Positions 8,660 through 19,656 of a stretch of 54,084 nt of DNA are shown one piece after another. Position 1 is the first letter of the stretch; the number at the start of each line of letters is the position of its first letter. Made by a program: the position numbers and the translations under genes. Source of the stretch: Candidatus Desulfofervidaceae bacterium (GTDB lineage: Bacteria; Desulfobacterota; Desulfofervidia; Desulfofervidales; Desulfofervidaceae); the NCBI GenBank assembly GCA_027064585.1, contig JAMOPI010000015.1:1-54084 (forward strand), written 5' to 3'. The notes under the pieces were generated by a model. That model was not told where the DNA came from. It saw only the letters and a program-made list of their open reading frames with translations, and made no database searches.

Positions 8660-10468
8660 ATGCAGGGATATACTGGCAATATCTTACGGGTAAATTTAAG
8701 TAAGAATGAGGTAAAAAAAGAAGTAATTGATTTAGAACTAGCAAAAAAATTTATTGGTGGCCGCGGATTAGGTTCATATTATCTGGCCAGGGAAATTGAC
8801 CCTCAAGTTGATCCTTTATCCCCAGAAAACAAGCTTATTTTTGTTACCGGTCCTTTAACCGGCACTAGTGCACCAGCAAGTGGGCGTTTTATGGTTATTA
8901 CCAAATCACCTCTCACTGGTGCCATTGCCTGTTCAAATGCTGGTGGCTTTTGGGGACCAGAGCTGAAATTTGCTGGTTATGACATGATCATCATAGAAGG
9001 CAAGGCCGAGCGGCCGGTTTATTTGTTCATAAAAGACGACCAGGTAGAAATCAGATCAGCCGAGGCCTATTGGGGAATGCTGGTGTCTGAAACGACAGAC
9101 GGGCTGTTAGAAGAAGTAGGCGAATCCAAGGCGAGGGTAGTTTCTATTGGCCCGGCAGGAGAAAGGCTTTCTCTTATTGCTGCCATTATGGCAGGTAAGG
9201 ACCGCGCAACTGGGCGTTCAGGTGTAGGTGCCGTTATGGGTAGTAAGAATTTAAAGGCCATTGTCGTGAAAGGAAGTAAAGGGGTAGAAGTAGCCCGGTC
9301 TGAGGAGATGAAGCAATATGTAAATACCCTGCTTAAACGTGTTAAAGAAAATCCTGTTACCGGTCAGGGATTACCCCAACTAGGGACACCTGTCCTAGTC
9401 AAGGTTATTAATGCCCACGGCATTTTACCGACAAAGAACTTCCAGTATGCCTATTTTGAAAATGCGGAAAAGATTTCAGGAGAGGCATTGGCTGAAAGAT
9501 TCTTAAAAGGAAAAGATGTCTGTTATCGCTGTCCCATTGGCTGTGGACGTTATTGCGAAGTGGATGGGATAAAGGGGGGCGGACCTGAATATGAGACTAT
9601 CTGGGCCTTTGGGGCCGATTGTGGTGTAGATGATCTAGCAGCCATCATCAAGGCCAATAAGCTTTGTAATGAATATGGACTTGATACTATTTCAGCTGGC
9701 ACTACCATCGCCTGTGCTATGGAATTATATGAAAAGGGTTACATTAAAGACGATGAGTTAGACGGACCACCCCTTAGATTTGGTTCGGCTGAGGCCATTG
9801 TTGCCTGGACAGAAAAGATGGGTAAGGCTGAAGGTTTTGGGGCAAAGTTGGCCCAGGGCTCTTATCGTTTGGCGGAGAGTTATGGTGTGCCAGAACTTTC
9901 TATGTCCGTTAAAAGACAAGAATTAGCTGGTTATGATCCTAGAGGCGTGCAGGGGCATGGACTTGCATATGCTACTTCTAACCGTGGCGGATGTCATGTA
10001 CGAGGCTACATGATTGCCCCAGAAATTTTAGGTAGCCCTGAAAAACTTGATCCCTTTTCTTTAGAAGGGAAACCCACTTGGGTGAAATTGTTTCAAGACC
10101 TTACCGCCGCTATTGATGCCCTTGGTATTTGCCTTTTTACATCCTTTATCTTGACAGCCGAGGACTATACACAGCTCTTTAACCTTGCGGTAGGTGAGAA
10201 TTGGACACCACAGGAACTTTTCTTGGTTGGTGAGCGTATTTGGAATTTAGAAAGAATATTTAACCTTAAGGCCGGCATTCGCCCAGAAGAAGACACTTTG
10301 CCCAAACGCCTTTTAGAAGAGCCAATTCCAAATGGGCCAGCCAAAGGTCATGTGCATAGGCTTTCTGAGCTTTTGCCCCAGTATTATAAGGTAAGGGAAT
10401 GGAGCGAGCAGGGGATTCCTACTTTAGAGAAGCTGACTGCCCTTGGACTTGAGGAATTTAAATTTTGA
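8660..10468 (+). CDS. aor: Aldehyde ferredoxin oxidoreductase
   Basis: Oxidises aldehydes to carboxylic acids using ferredoxin, with a tungsto-bispterin cofactor and one [4Fe-4S] cluster. The 602-aa chain begins with the family N-terminus (GYTGNILRVNLSKNEV), has GGRGLGSYYLAREI, and carries cluster ligands in CYRCPIGC (about residues 288-295) with the fourth cysteine in DALGICLFTSF near the C-terminus. ATG 8660 follows AAGGAGGT; an earlier in-frame ATG at 8615 would overlap the endonuclease V gene. Together with phenylacetate-CoA ligase upstream it suggests oxidation of aldehydes from amino-acid or aromatic metabolism. The metal is inferred from the family. Confidence 0.95.
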   Translation: MQGYTGNILRVNLSKNEVKKEVIDLELAKKFIGGRGLGSYYLAREIDPQVDPLSPENKLIFVTGPLTGTSAPASGRFMVITKSPLTGAIACSNAGGFWGPELKFAGYDMIIIEGKAERPVYLFIKDDQVEIRSAEAYWGMLVSETTDGLLEEVGESKARVVSIGPAGERLSLIAAIMAGKDRATGRSGVGAVMGSKNLKAIVVKGSKGVEVARSEEMKQYVNTLLKRVKENPVTGQGLPQLGTPVLVKVINAHGILPTKNFQYAYFENAEKISGEALAERFLKGKDVCYRCPIGCGRYCEVDGIKGGGPEYETIWAFGADCGVDDLAAIIKANKLCNEYGLDTISAGTTIACAMELYEKGYIKDDELDGPPLRFGSAEAIVAWTEKMGKAEGFGAKLAQGSYRLAESYGVPELSMSVKRQELAGYDPRGVQGHGLAYATSNRGGCHVRGYMIAPEILGSPEKLDPFSLEGKPTWVKLFQDLTAAIDALGICLFTSFILTAEDYTQLFNLAVGENWTPQELFLVGERIWNLERIFNLKAGIRPEEDTLPKRLLEEPIPNGPAKGHVHRLSELLPQYYKVREWSEQGIPTLEKLTALGLEEFKF

Positions 10469-10480
10469 TAGGGGGTAAAA

Positions 10481-11404
10481 ATGGCCATTGCCTTTGTTTT
10501 CCCAGGACAGGGATCGCAATATGTGGGTATGGGAGAAGACCTTTGGGAGAAATCAGCTGAGGTAAAAGATATCTTTGCCCTAGCGAGCGAGATCTGTGGT
10601 AAGGATATGGTAAGGTTATGTTTTGAAGGGCCGATGGAAGAATTGACGCAAACCGTCAATTTGCAGCCAGCCCTAACGGCCGTAGACATTGCCGTTTTTT
10701 CTCGGCTTAGGGAATATAAAATTTTACCTCAAGTAGTGGCTGGGCACAGTCTAGGGGAGTATCCGGCCCTTTATGCCGCCGGGGTATTGAGTTTAGAGGA
10801 TACCTTTAAGATAGTAAAAAAGAGGGCGGAATTAATGCAGGCAGCCGCTGAAAAAAATCCTGGTGGCATGATGGCCATTGTTAAGCTTGACATAGAGAAG
10901 GTGAAAGGGATTTTGGCTGACTATAAACCAGGAGAGGCAGAAATGGCCAATTATAATTCCCCGGCCCAAATTGTGATAAGTGGTAGGCCTGAAGTGCTTA
11001 AAGAAATTGGACAAAGAGCAAAGGAGGCCGGAGGAAGGGGTATTCCTTTAAAGGTCAGTGGGGCTTGGCATAGTTCCTTTATAAAAGAGGCCCAGGAGGA
11101 GTTTAGAGAATTTTTAGAAGAAATAGAATTTAGACCACCCCAATTAGACATGTTTTTTAATGTTACGGCCAAACCTGAGACGGATCCAAAAAAGATAAAA
11201 GAGCTTATGTGGCAACAACTTTGTGCACCGGTGCTTTGGTGTGAAGAAGTCAAAAACATGCATGTGGCTGGGGTGAATGTCTTTGTAGAGACTGGACCTA
11301 AACAGGTGCTTAAAGGGTTGATTGAAAAGACTTTACCGGCCAACAGTTGCAAGCTTTTTGCGGTAGAAAGGGAGAGCGAGATAAAGGGACTTAGGGAAAT
11401 GTAA
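10481..11404 (+). CDS. fabD: Malonyl-CoA:ACP transacylase
   Basis: Loads malonate from CoA onto acyl carrier protein for fatty acid synthesis. The 307-aa protein has the N-terminal FPGQGSQYVGMG, the catalytic serine in GHSLGEYPA (Ser90) and the later HSSFIKEA histidine motif. The ribosome binding site TAGGGGGT lies 12 bases after the oxidoreductase gene ends. No other fab genes are adjacent, so this looks like an isolated fabD carried at the end of the run. Confidence 0.96.
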   Translation: MAIAFVFPGQGSQYVGMGEDLWEKSAEVKDIFALASEICGKDMVRLCFEGPMEELTQTVNLQPALTAVDIAVFSRLREYKILPQVVAGHSLGEYPALYAAGVLSLEDTFKIVKKRAELMQAAAEKNPGGMMAIVKLDIEKVKGILADYKPGEAEMANYNSPAQIVISGRPEVLKEIGQRAKEAGGRGIPLKVSGAWHSSFIKEAQEEFREFLEEIEFRPPQLDMFFNVTAKPETDPKKIKELMWQQLCAPVLWCEEVKNMHVAGVNVFVETGPKQVLKGLIEKTLPANSCKLFAVERESEIKGLREM

Positions 11405-11504
11405 GTGAAAAAGTGGTTTGGATGTGTCCTGCCCTTGGGGGCAGGATTGAAAAGTATAACCGTGGATATGTACATTCGGCTTTGGGTTATTTAAAGCTGC
11501 TTAA

Positions 11505-11533
11505 TTGAACTTTGCCTTAAAAGGAGTTAAAAT
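11505..11533 (+). promoter_or_regulatory. Sigma-70-type promoter ahead of the Cys-rich mini-protein and radical SAM gene
   Basis: TTGAAC (11505-11510) and TAAAAT (11528-11533) with a 17-base spacer, about 45 bases upstream of the ATG at 11578. The preceding 11405-11500 contains a hairpin (TCCTGCCC at 11427-11434 with GGGCAGGA at 11439-11446) without a T-run. Confidence 0.55.
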
Positions 11534-11577
11534 ATGTCCACCTTGGAGAGGGTATCACAAAATCTAAGGAGGTTTTT

Positions 11578-11766
11578 ATGTCCACACCTGTCAATGAAGA
11601 GGAGATAAAAAAGGCCATTTTAGAAACGGCCCAAAATGGCAGAATAAAATGTCCAGATTGTTTGGCCTTGGCACAGCGGTTTAAGGTAAAGCCTGTTGTG
11701 ATTGGACGCTTGTGTAACCAGGTGAAGGTAAAAATTTGTGGCTGTCAGTTGGGGTGCTTTAGATGA
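11578..11766 (+). CDS. Small conserved-looking Cys-rich protein (62 aa)
   Basis: A 62-aa basic protein with a strong ribosome binding site (AAGGAGG) and its own promoter. Its stop codon overlaps the start of the radical SAM gene as ATGA, so the two are translated together. It has a helical N-terminus (NEEEIKKAILETAQ), a CPDCLALAQRF segment resembling a winged-helix or zinc-binding turn, and ends CGCQLGCFR. The five cysteines could bind a metal or cluster. I do not recognise a named family; the tight coupling suggests an accessory to or substrate of the radical SAM enzyme. Confidence 0.75.
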   Translation: MSTPVNEEEIKKAILETAQNGRIKCPDCLALAQRFKVKPVVIGRLCNQVKVKICGCQLGCFR

Positions 11767-12695
11767 AATACCTGTTTGGACCCGTACCTTCACGACGCTT
11801 AGGGCTTTCTTTAGGACTTGATTTGATACCATTTAAGACTTGCAGTTATAACTGTGTTTATTGTGAATTGGGAAGGACAACCCACTTAACGGTTGAACGT
11901 AAGCCCTTTGTGCAAGCAAAGAAGATAATTGATGAATTAAACGCCTTTTTTGCTGACAAAAACCATCCGGCTGTGGATTTCATTACCTTAGGTGGTTCTG
12001 GTGAGCCTACCCTTAACAGTAAAATAGGTGAGGTTATAAAGGCCGCTAAAGGGCTAAAAAAGGCCCCTGTAGCCGTATTGACTAATGCCTCCTTGATGTG
12101 GAAAGAGGAGGTAAGTCAGGCCTTACTAGCAGCCGATGTGGTTTTACCTTCCCTGGACGCCGTGAGTGAAGAAGTTTGGCAAAAAATAAACCGCCCGCAT
12201 CCCCTTTTAAAATTGGAAAAAATTATCCAGGGACTTATAGATTTTAGACAGAGGTATAGTGGCCAGATTTGGCTTGAAGTCCTTTTCGTTAAAGGTATAA
12301 ACGACAGTCCACAAGAGTTAGAAAGGCTTAAAGAAGTAATTAAAGAGATTGCCCCAGATAAGATTCAGCTTAATACCGTTGTCAGGCCCCCGGCAGAGAG
12401 TGGAACTTCTGCTTTAACAGAAACAGAGCTAAAAAGGATTAAAGACTTCTTTGGCCCTAATGCTGAAATTATCGCAAGTTTTAGCCGCAAGTTAGAAAGA
12501 GAAGCTGCCCTTTTGGATTTAAAAGACCGTATCCTTGCTATGCTCAAACGCCGTCCTTGCACGCTAGAGGACATGGCCAATGCCCTTTCTGTTCATCTTA
12601 ACGCCATCATAAAAATTGTGGACGAACTTCAAAAGCAGGGGCAACTTAATTCTTATGAACATAGCGGGAAAAGGTTTTTTGTGGTAAAATCTTAA
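11763..12695 (+). CDS. Radical SAM protein with C-terminal winged helix
   Basis: A 310-aa radical SAM enzyme. The cluster motif is CSYNCVYC (Cys27, Cys31, Cys34), preceded by FGPVPSRRLGLSLG, a signature of a widespread uncharacterised family related in sequence to wybutosine-type (TYW1-like) proteins. A SAM-binding GGE-like segment occurs as TLGGSGEPTL. The last ~70 residues (RILAMLKRRPCTLEDMANAL onward) look like a helix-turn-helix domain. It overlaps the upstream mini-gene by 4 bases and ends 7 bases before the activase gene. The reaction is unknown. Confidence 0.88.
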   Translation: MKYLFGPVPSRRLGLSLGLDLIPFKTCSYNCVYCELGRTTHLTVERKPFVQAKKIIDELNAFFADKNHPAVDFITLGGSGEPTLNSKIGEVIKAAKGLKKAPVAVLTNASLMWKEEVSQALLAADVVLPSLDAVSEEVWQKINRPHPLLKLEKIIQGLIDFRQRYSGQIWLEVLFVKGINDSPQELERLKEVIKEIAPDKIQLNTVVRPPAESGTSALTETELKRIKDFFGPNAEIIASFSRKLEREAALLDLKDRILAMLKRRPCTLEDMANALSVHLNAIIKIVDELQKQGQLNSYEHSGKRFFVVKS

Positions 12696-12702
12696 GGCGG
12701 CC

Positions 12703-15700
12703 ATGAATAAGTTTTTTCTTGGTATAGATGTAGGTTCAACCAGTGCTTGCACGGTAATCTTGGATGAACAGGCCAACATCCTCTTTGAAGACTACCGCCG
12801 CACCTATGGTCAGTCTCTGAGAACAGTTAAAGATGTTTTAGAAGAAATTGATCAAAGATTCCCTCTAGGGGAAATTGCCTTTCTTTCCTTCACAGGTTCT
12901 GGGGGCAAGACATTTTTGCCCCTTCTGGGTGGAGAATTTATTAACGAAATTATTGCCCATGCCAAGGCCGTTATGCATTTTTATCCTCAGGTGAGGACAA
13001 TTATTGAGATTGGAGGGGAAGATAGTAAACTCATTTTTCTAGAAAGAGATAAAAAAGGAAGACCCCGGATTGCCGATTTTGCCATGAATACCCTTTGTGC
13101 GGCCGGCACAGGTGCCTTTTTAGATCAACAGGCCCACCGCTTGGGTTTAAAAATAGAAGAATTTTCTCGCCTGGCCCTAAAGGCCAAAAACATTCCTCGT
13201 ATTGCCGGCAGGTGTGCTGTCTTTGCCAAATCAGATATGATCCACCTACAGCAGGAAGGCACGCCTGTTGAAGAAATCGTTGCTGGGCTTTGTTATGCCT
13301 TGGCCCGTAATTTACGTAGTAACATTGGGCGCGGCAAACCCTTTCATAAACCTATTGCCTTTCAGGGAGGAGTGGCCGCCAATCTAGGCATGCGGCGGGC
13401 CTTTTGTGATATTTTAAAGCTTAAACCTGAAGAGCTGATTATCCCAGAACATTACCTGACCATGGGGGCTATTGGTGCAGCTTTAGATGCAAGAAAAAAG
13501 GACAAAAGAAACTATCAGTTCCCGGGCTTAGAAAGGTTAAAAAAGGCCATTGCCGAGGAAAAAACGGTTAAGGTGATTTATCCACCTTTAAAATTAGAAA
13601 AGTCACAGATCAAAAAGGCGGAGCTTATTACACCTAAAGAAGAGAAAATTCCTGTTTACTTGGGTATAGACATAGGTTCAGTAAGTACTAATTTGGTGCT
13701 TATTGATGAGCAGGGAAACTTGTTGGATAAACAATATCTAATGACAGCTGGCAATCCCCTTGAGGCGGTAAAAAAGGGTTTAAAGGTCTTTGGAGAACGG
13801 TGGCAGAACAGGGTAGAGGTGGTTGGTGTTGCTACTACGGGTTCAGGGCGGTTTTTGGTAGGGGATTTTGTCGGGGCTGATCTCATTAAAAACGAAATTA
13901 CAGCGCAAGCCACGGCCGCAGCGGCGATAGACCCTGAGGTAGACACCATCATTGAAATCGGAGGGCAGGATTCCAAGTTCATTCGTCTGGAAAACGGGGC
14001 CATTGTTGATTTTCAGATGAACAAGGTCTGTGCAGCAGGGACAGGTTCTTTCTTAGAAGAACAGGCCGATAGTCTTGGTATCTCTATTTATGATGAATTT
14101 GCACAGCTTGCCCTTAAGGCAAAAAGGCCAGCTCCCCTTGGAGAGCGGTGTACCGTATTTATGAAGTCAGATTTAGTGCATTTTCAACAAAAGGGATTAT
14201 CCAAAGAAGACCTAGCAGCAGGGCTTTGCTATGCTATTGCCTATAACTTTTTAAATAAAGTAGTAGAGGGCAGACCTATTGGTAAGCATATTTTCTTTCA
14301 AGGAGGGGTGGCGAGTAATAAAGGTGTCGTAGCCGCCTTTGAACAGATTCTGGGTAAACCGATCATTGTTCCACCTCACAATGAGGTTACGGGTGCTATT
14401 GGTGCGGCTTTATTGGCAAAAAAGGAGCGTAGCTGGCAAAAAAGCAAGTTTAGGGGTTTTGATCTAGCAGATGTAAAATATGAAGTAAGTAGCTTTACCT
14501 GTAAGGCCTGTCCAAATCAGTGTGAAATCAAAAAGGTCGTTATTGAAGGACATAAAGAGCCCTTTTATTACGGCGGAAGATGTGAGCGATACGAAAAAAG
14601 CAGGCTGAGGGTTAAACCGGCCCTTAACTTAGTTAAGGAAAGAGAAAAACTGCTTTTTACCTTTGCCAATCTGGAAGAGATTACGAAGGGGGAAGAGATT
14701 GCCCTGCCTTTCTGTTTCTTCTTAGAGGATTACTTGCCTTTTTTTGCCACGCTCTTAAAAGAGCTGGGATTTAAGGTTGTTACCTCTTTTCCTACAACCA
14801 GAGAAACCATTCAGGCGGGGGTAGAGGCCGTTTTGGCCGAAACCTGTTATCCGGTTAAGGTTGCCCATGGCCATCTTGCAAGTTTAATTAAGGCCGGCCA
14901 TAAGCGTATCTTTCTCCCTAATGTTATTGACATACCTTCTCGCCATCCAGTCTTTGGCTGGGGCATGCTTTGTCCTTATGTCCAGGGGCTGCCTTATATG
15001 CTTGAGGCGGCTTATAACTTTAAGGCCCTTGGGGTAGAGTTTTTACATCCAGTAGTGTATCTAGGCCGTAAAGGCTGGTATTACGAAAAAAGCATTAAAA
15101 ATATTAGTAAGGTCCTAAGAGTTTCTAAAAAGGCTGTAAAAAGGGCTTGGGAGAAGGCAGAAAAGGTGCAGAGAGCATTTGAAAAGGCACTTGTGGCAAA
15201 AGGAAAAGAAGTCTTGGGCAATTTAAAAGAAAATGAACAAGCCATTGTTATTGTTGGACGAGCCTATAATAGCTATGATAGTGGCGTTAATTTACGCATT
15301 CCTCAAAAGTTAGCCAACCGGGGCGTAACAGTTATTCCCCTTGAGGCCCTACCTTTGGAAGCAGCCGAAGTTACCAAACATAGCCTTAACATGTATTGGC
15401 GTTATGGTCAGCATATTCTCTGTGGGGCGGCCTTGATAAGGCAGCATCCCCAGCTCTATGCCGTCTATATCACTAACTTTGCCTGTGGACCTGATTCCTT
15501 TATCCAGCATTTCTTTAAAGAAGAAATGGGAGAAAAGCCATTTTTAGAGGTGGAGATTGATGAACATAGTGCTGATGCTGGCGTGGTTACCCGCCTTGAG
15601 GCCTTTTTAGACAGTATTCGCCATAAGGCTATGATAGCTAGGCCAAAAAGATCTGTATTTATCTTCCAAAAACATTATAAAGATGTCTGCGTTTACATTC

Positions 15701-16863
15701 CTTATATGTGTGATCATGCCTATGCCCTTGCGGCTGTGTTTGAGGGCTGTGGAGTGAAGGCTGAGGTTATGCCTCCTACAGATGAAGAAAGCTTGCTTTT
15801 GGGTAGACAAGTCGTGTCAGGAAAGGAGTGTTATCCGTGTCTTTTAACGGCTGGCGACATGATTAAAACCCTGAAAAGATCAGACTTTGATTCCAAACAT
15901 GCTGCCTTCTTTATGCCTACAGGTAGTGGACCCTGTCGGTTTGGTCAATATGCCTATTTTCATCGGCGAGTGTTGGATAGGTTAGGATATAAAGAGATTT
16001 CTATTTTTTCGCCAGATCAAAGCGGAGAGCATTACGAAAAGCTGGGCATGATTGCCAATGACTTTATCCTTTGGGCCTGGCGAGGGTTAGTCGTCGTAGA
16101 TATTCTGGAAAAACTCCTGCGGCAGACACGGCCTTATGAAAAAAGGCCAGGAGAAGCCGATCGGTTATATCAGCAATATCTAAACAAACTTTGCCTATAT
16201 TTAAAAAATAAACAAGAGCCTCTTCCTCTCTTACAGCAGGCCGTCAATGACTTCTGGGCGATAAAGGATCATCGCCTTCGCAAACCTGTAGTAGGCGTTG
16301 TCGGTGAAATTTATTTACGCAGCAATCCCTTTGCCAATGAAAATCTGGTGCGTCGGCTGGAGGCCCTGGGAGTGGAAGTCTGCTTACCGCCAATGGGAGA
16401 ATGGATCTTTTATACCAATCATACCGCCCTCATTCGGGCCTGGAGGCAGCGTTATATTAAGAAGGCCTTGCGTCTGCTTATCACTACCATTCTTCAACAT
16501 AAAGAAGAATGGCGTTTCTTAAAACAGGCAAAGAATAATTCAAGACATGCACAGGAACCTTTAATCTTACAACTCTTACACTGGGCCAAACCCTATCTCC
16601 ACCCGGCCTTTGAGGGAGAGGCCGTGTTGACGATTGGTAAAACCATTGACTTATTACGTAAGGGGGCGGCTGGGATTATCAATGTTATGCCCTTTACCTG
16701 TATGCCAGGTACTATTGCCCAGGCCGTCCTTACGCGTCTCCAAAAACTAAAGGGTAACTTCCCTTGTTTACATCTGGCCTTTGACGGCCAAGAGCAAACT
16801 AACACCCAGACCCGCCTAGAGGCCTTTGTGCACCAGGTTTATCAGCTAAGGTCCGATATGTAA
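12703..16863 (+). CDS. Giant acyl-CoA dehydratase activase (BadF/HgdC family, two ATPase domains)
   Basis: A 1386-aa protein of the family that uses ATP to drive electrons into 2-hydroxyacyl-CoA dehydratases or benzoyl-CoA-type reductases. It has two tandem ASKHA ATPase domains: GIDVGSTSACTVIL (about residues 7-20) with GGEDSKLI and LCAAGTGAFLDQQA, then GIDIGSVSTNLVLI (about 323-336) with GGQDSKFI and VCAAGTGSFLEEQA. Each has the cysteine that bridges a [4Fe-4S] cluster between subunits in HgdC. Next come CKACPNQCEI near residue 605, a DUF2229 region and a dehydratase-like C-terminal region containing SGKECYPCLLTAGD. Such fused proteins occur in clostridia and sulfate reducers; the substrate is not known. 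Confidence 0.9.
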   Translation: MNKFFLGIDVGSTSACTVILDEQANILFEDYRRTYGQSLRTVKDVLEEIDQRFPLGEIAFLSFTGSGGKTFLPLLGGEFINEIIAHAKAVMHFYPQVRTIIEIGGEDSKLIFLERDKKGRPRIADFAMNTLCAAGTGAFLDQQAHRLGLKIEEFSRLALKAKNIPRIAGRCAVFAKSDMIHLQQEGTPVEEIVAGLCYALARNLRSNIGRGKPFHKPIAFQGGVAANLGMRRAFCDILKLKPEELIIPEHYLTMGAIGAALDARKKDKRNYQFPGLERLKKAIAEEKTVKVIYPPLKLEKSQIKKAELITPKEEKIPVYLGIDIGSVSTNLVLIDEQGNLLDKQYLMTAGNPLEAVKKGLKVFGERWQNRVEVVGVATTGSGRFLVGDFVGADLIKNEITAQATAAAAIDPEVDTIIEIGGQDSKFIRLENGAIVDFQMNKVCAAGTGSFLEEQADSLGISIYDEFAQLALKAKRPAPLGERCTVFMKSDLVHFQQKGLSKEDLAAGLCYAIAYNFLNKVVEGRPIGKHIFFQGGVASNKGVVAAFEQILGKPIIVPPHNEVTGAIGAALLAKKERSWQKSKFRGFDLADVKYEVSSFTCKACPNQCEIKKVVIEGHKEPFYYGGRCERYEKSRLRVKPALNLVKEREKLLFTFANLEEITKGEEIALPFCFFLEDYLPFFATLLKELGFKVVTSFPTTRETIQAGVEAVLAETCYPVKVAHGHLASLIKAGHKRIFLPNVIDIPSRHPVFGWGMLCPYVQGLPYMLEAAYNFKALGVEFLHPVVYLGRKGWYYEKSIKNISKVLRVSKKAVKRAWEKAEKVQRAFEKALVAKGKEVLGNLKENEQAIVIVGRAYNSYDSGVNLRIPQKLANRGVTVIPLEALPLEAAEVTKHSLNMYWRYGQHILCGAALIRQHPQLYAVYITNFACGPDSFIQHFFKEEMGEKPFLEVEIDEHSADAGVVTRLEAFLDSIRHKAMIARPKRSVFIFQKHYKDVCVYIPYMCDHAYALAAVFEGCGVKAEVMPPTDEESLLLGRQVVSGKECYPCLLTAGDMIKTLKRSDFDSKHAAFFMPTGSGPCRFGQYAYFHRRVLDRLGYKEISIFSPDQSGEHYEKLGMIANDFILWAWRGLVVVDILEKLLRQTRPYEKRPGEADRLYQQYLNKLCLYLKNKQEPLPLLQQAVNDFWAIKDHRLRKPVVGVVGEIYLRSNPFANENLVRRLEALGVEVCLPPMGEWIFYTNHTALIRAWRQRYIKKALRLLITTILQHKEEWRFLKQAKNNSRHAQEPLILQLLHWAKPYLHPAFEGEAVLTIGKTIDLLRKGAAGIINVMPFTCMPGTIAQAVLTRLQKLKGNFPCLHLAFDGQEQTNTQTRLEAFVHQVYQLRSDM

Positions 16864-16869
16864 TGCACC

Positions 16870-16898
16870 TTGACAAAAAGACAATTATTGCTTTTAAT
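16870..16898 (+). promoter_or_regulatory. Promoter of the rplU-rpmA-obgE-proB operon
   Basis: TTGACA (16870-16875), 17 bases, then TTTAAT (16893-16898), about 34 bases ahead of the rplU start. It begins right after the stop codon of the activase gene and fits strong ribosomal-protein expression. Confidence 0.55.
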
Positions 16899-16931
16899 TA
16901 GGGCGCTAAAAATAGAGGGAGGCGAATGGAT

Positions 16932-17243
16932 ATGTATGCGATTGTGGAGACAGGAGGTAAACAATATCGGGTGCAGCCAGGGGATGTAATCCGTGTAGAA
17001 AAGCTACCTGGGGCCAAAGGGGAAGAAATAGTGTTTGACAAGGTCTTGCTTGTAGCTGATGGTGATAATGTAAAAATAGGTACACCTTTAGTAGATGGTG
17101 CTAAAGTAAAAGGCACGATTGTTAAACAGGGAAGAAGTAAGAAGATTATTGTATTTAAATTTAAACGGCGTAAAAGGTATCATCGCAAGTATGGTCACAG
17201 GCAGTATTTTACGGCTGTAAAAATTGAAGAAATTACCGCCTAA
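16932..17243 (+). CDS. rplU: 50S ribosomal protein L21
   Basis: Large-subunit protein of 103 aa that binds 23S rRNA. It starts [18 protein letters not shown] and ends with the basic [15 protein letters not shown] segment, both diagnostic. I chose ATG 16932 rather than ATG 16926 because it matches the family start and sits 9 bases from GAGGGAGG, whereas 16926 would be only 3 bases away. It is the first gene of the usual rplU-rpmA-obgE-proB arrangement. Confidence 0.97.
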   Translation: MYAIVETGGKQYRVQPGDVIRVEKLPGAKGEEIVFDKVLLVADGDNVKIGTPLVDGAKVKGTIVKQGRSKKIIVFKFKRRKRYHRKYGHRQYFTAVKIEEITA

Positions 17244-17255
17244 GGAGGTGTGTGT

Positions 17256-17516
17256 ATGGCCCATAAAAAAGCAGGTGGAAGCTCTAGAAACGGACGGGAT
17301 AGCGTTGGTAAACGCCTTGGGATAAAGCGTTTTGCCGGTCAGTTTGTGCGAGCAGGCAATATCTTAGTAAGACAAAGGGGTACTAAGATTCATCCGGGGG
17401 CAAATGTGGGGGTAGGAAAAGATTGGACCCTTTTTGCTAAAATTGATGGTATTGTTGTCTTTGAAAGGCTAGACAAGAAGAGAAAGAAAGTTAGTGTCTA
17501 TCCTGTAAATGTTTAA
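17256..17516 (+). CDS. rpmA: 50S ribosomal protein L27
   Basis: Large-subunit protein near the peptidyl-transferase centre, 86 aa. The N-terminus [20 protein letters not shown] is the classic form without the cleaved extension of Firmicutes, which points away from that phylum. ATG 17256 follows TAAGGAGGTG; an in-frame GTG at 17250 is too close to that site. Its stop codon is immediately followed by the obgE ATG. Confidence 0.98.
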   Translation: MAHKKAGGSSRNGRDSVGKRLGIKRFAGQFVRAGNILVRQRGTKIHPGANVGVGKDWTLFAKIDGIVVFERLDKKRKKVSVYPVNV

Positions 17517-19653
<2,137 letters not shown>

Positions 19654-19656
19654 GGG

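Noticed and set aside
11427-11446. Terminator after fabD
   Set aside because: The 8-bp stem is good but it is followed by TTGAAAAG, with no T-run, so I list it only as a hairpin in the promoter note.
11405-11494. GTG-started 29-codon frame after fabD
   Set aside because: No ribosome binding site, no recognisable motif, and it crosses a hairpin.
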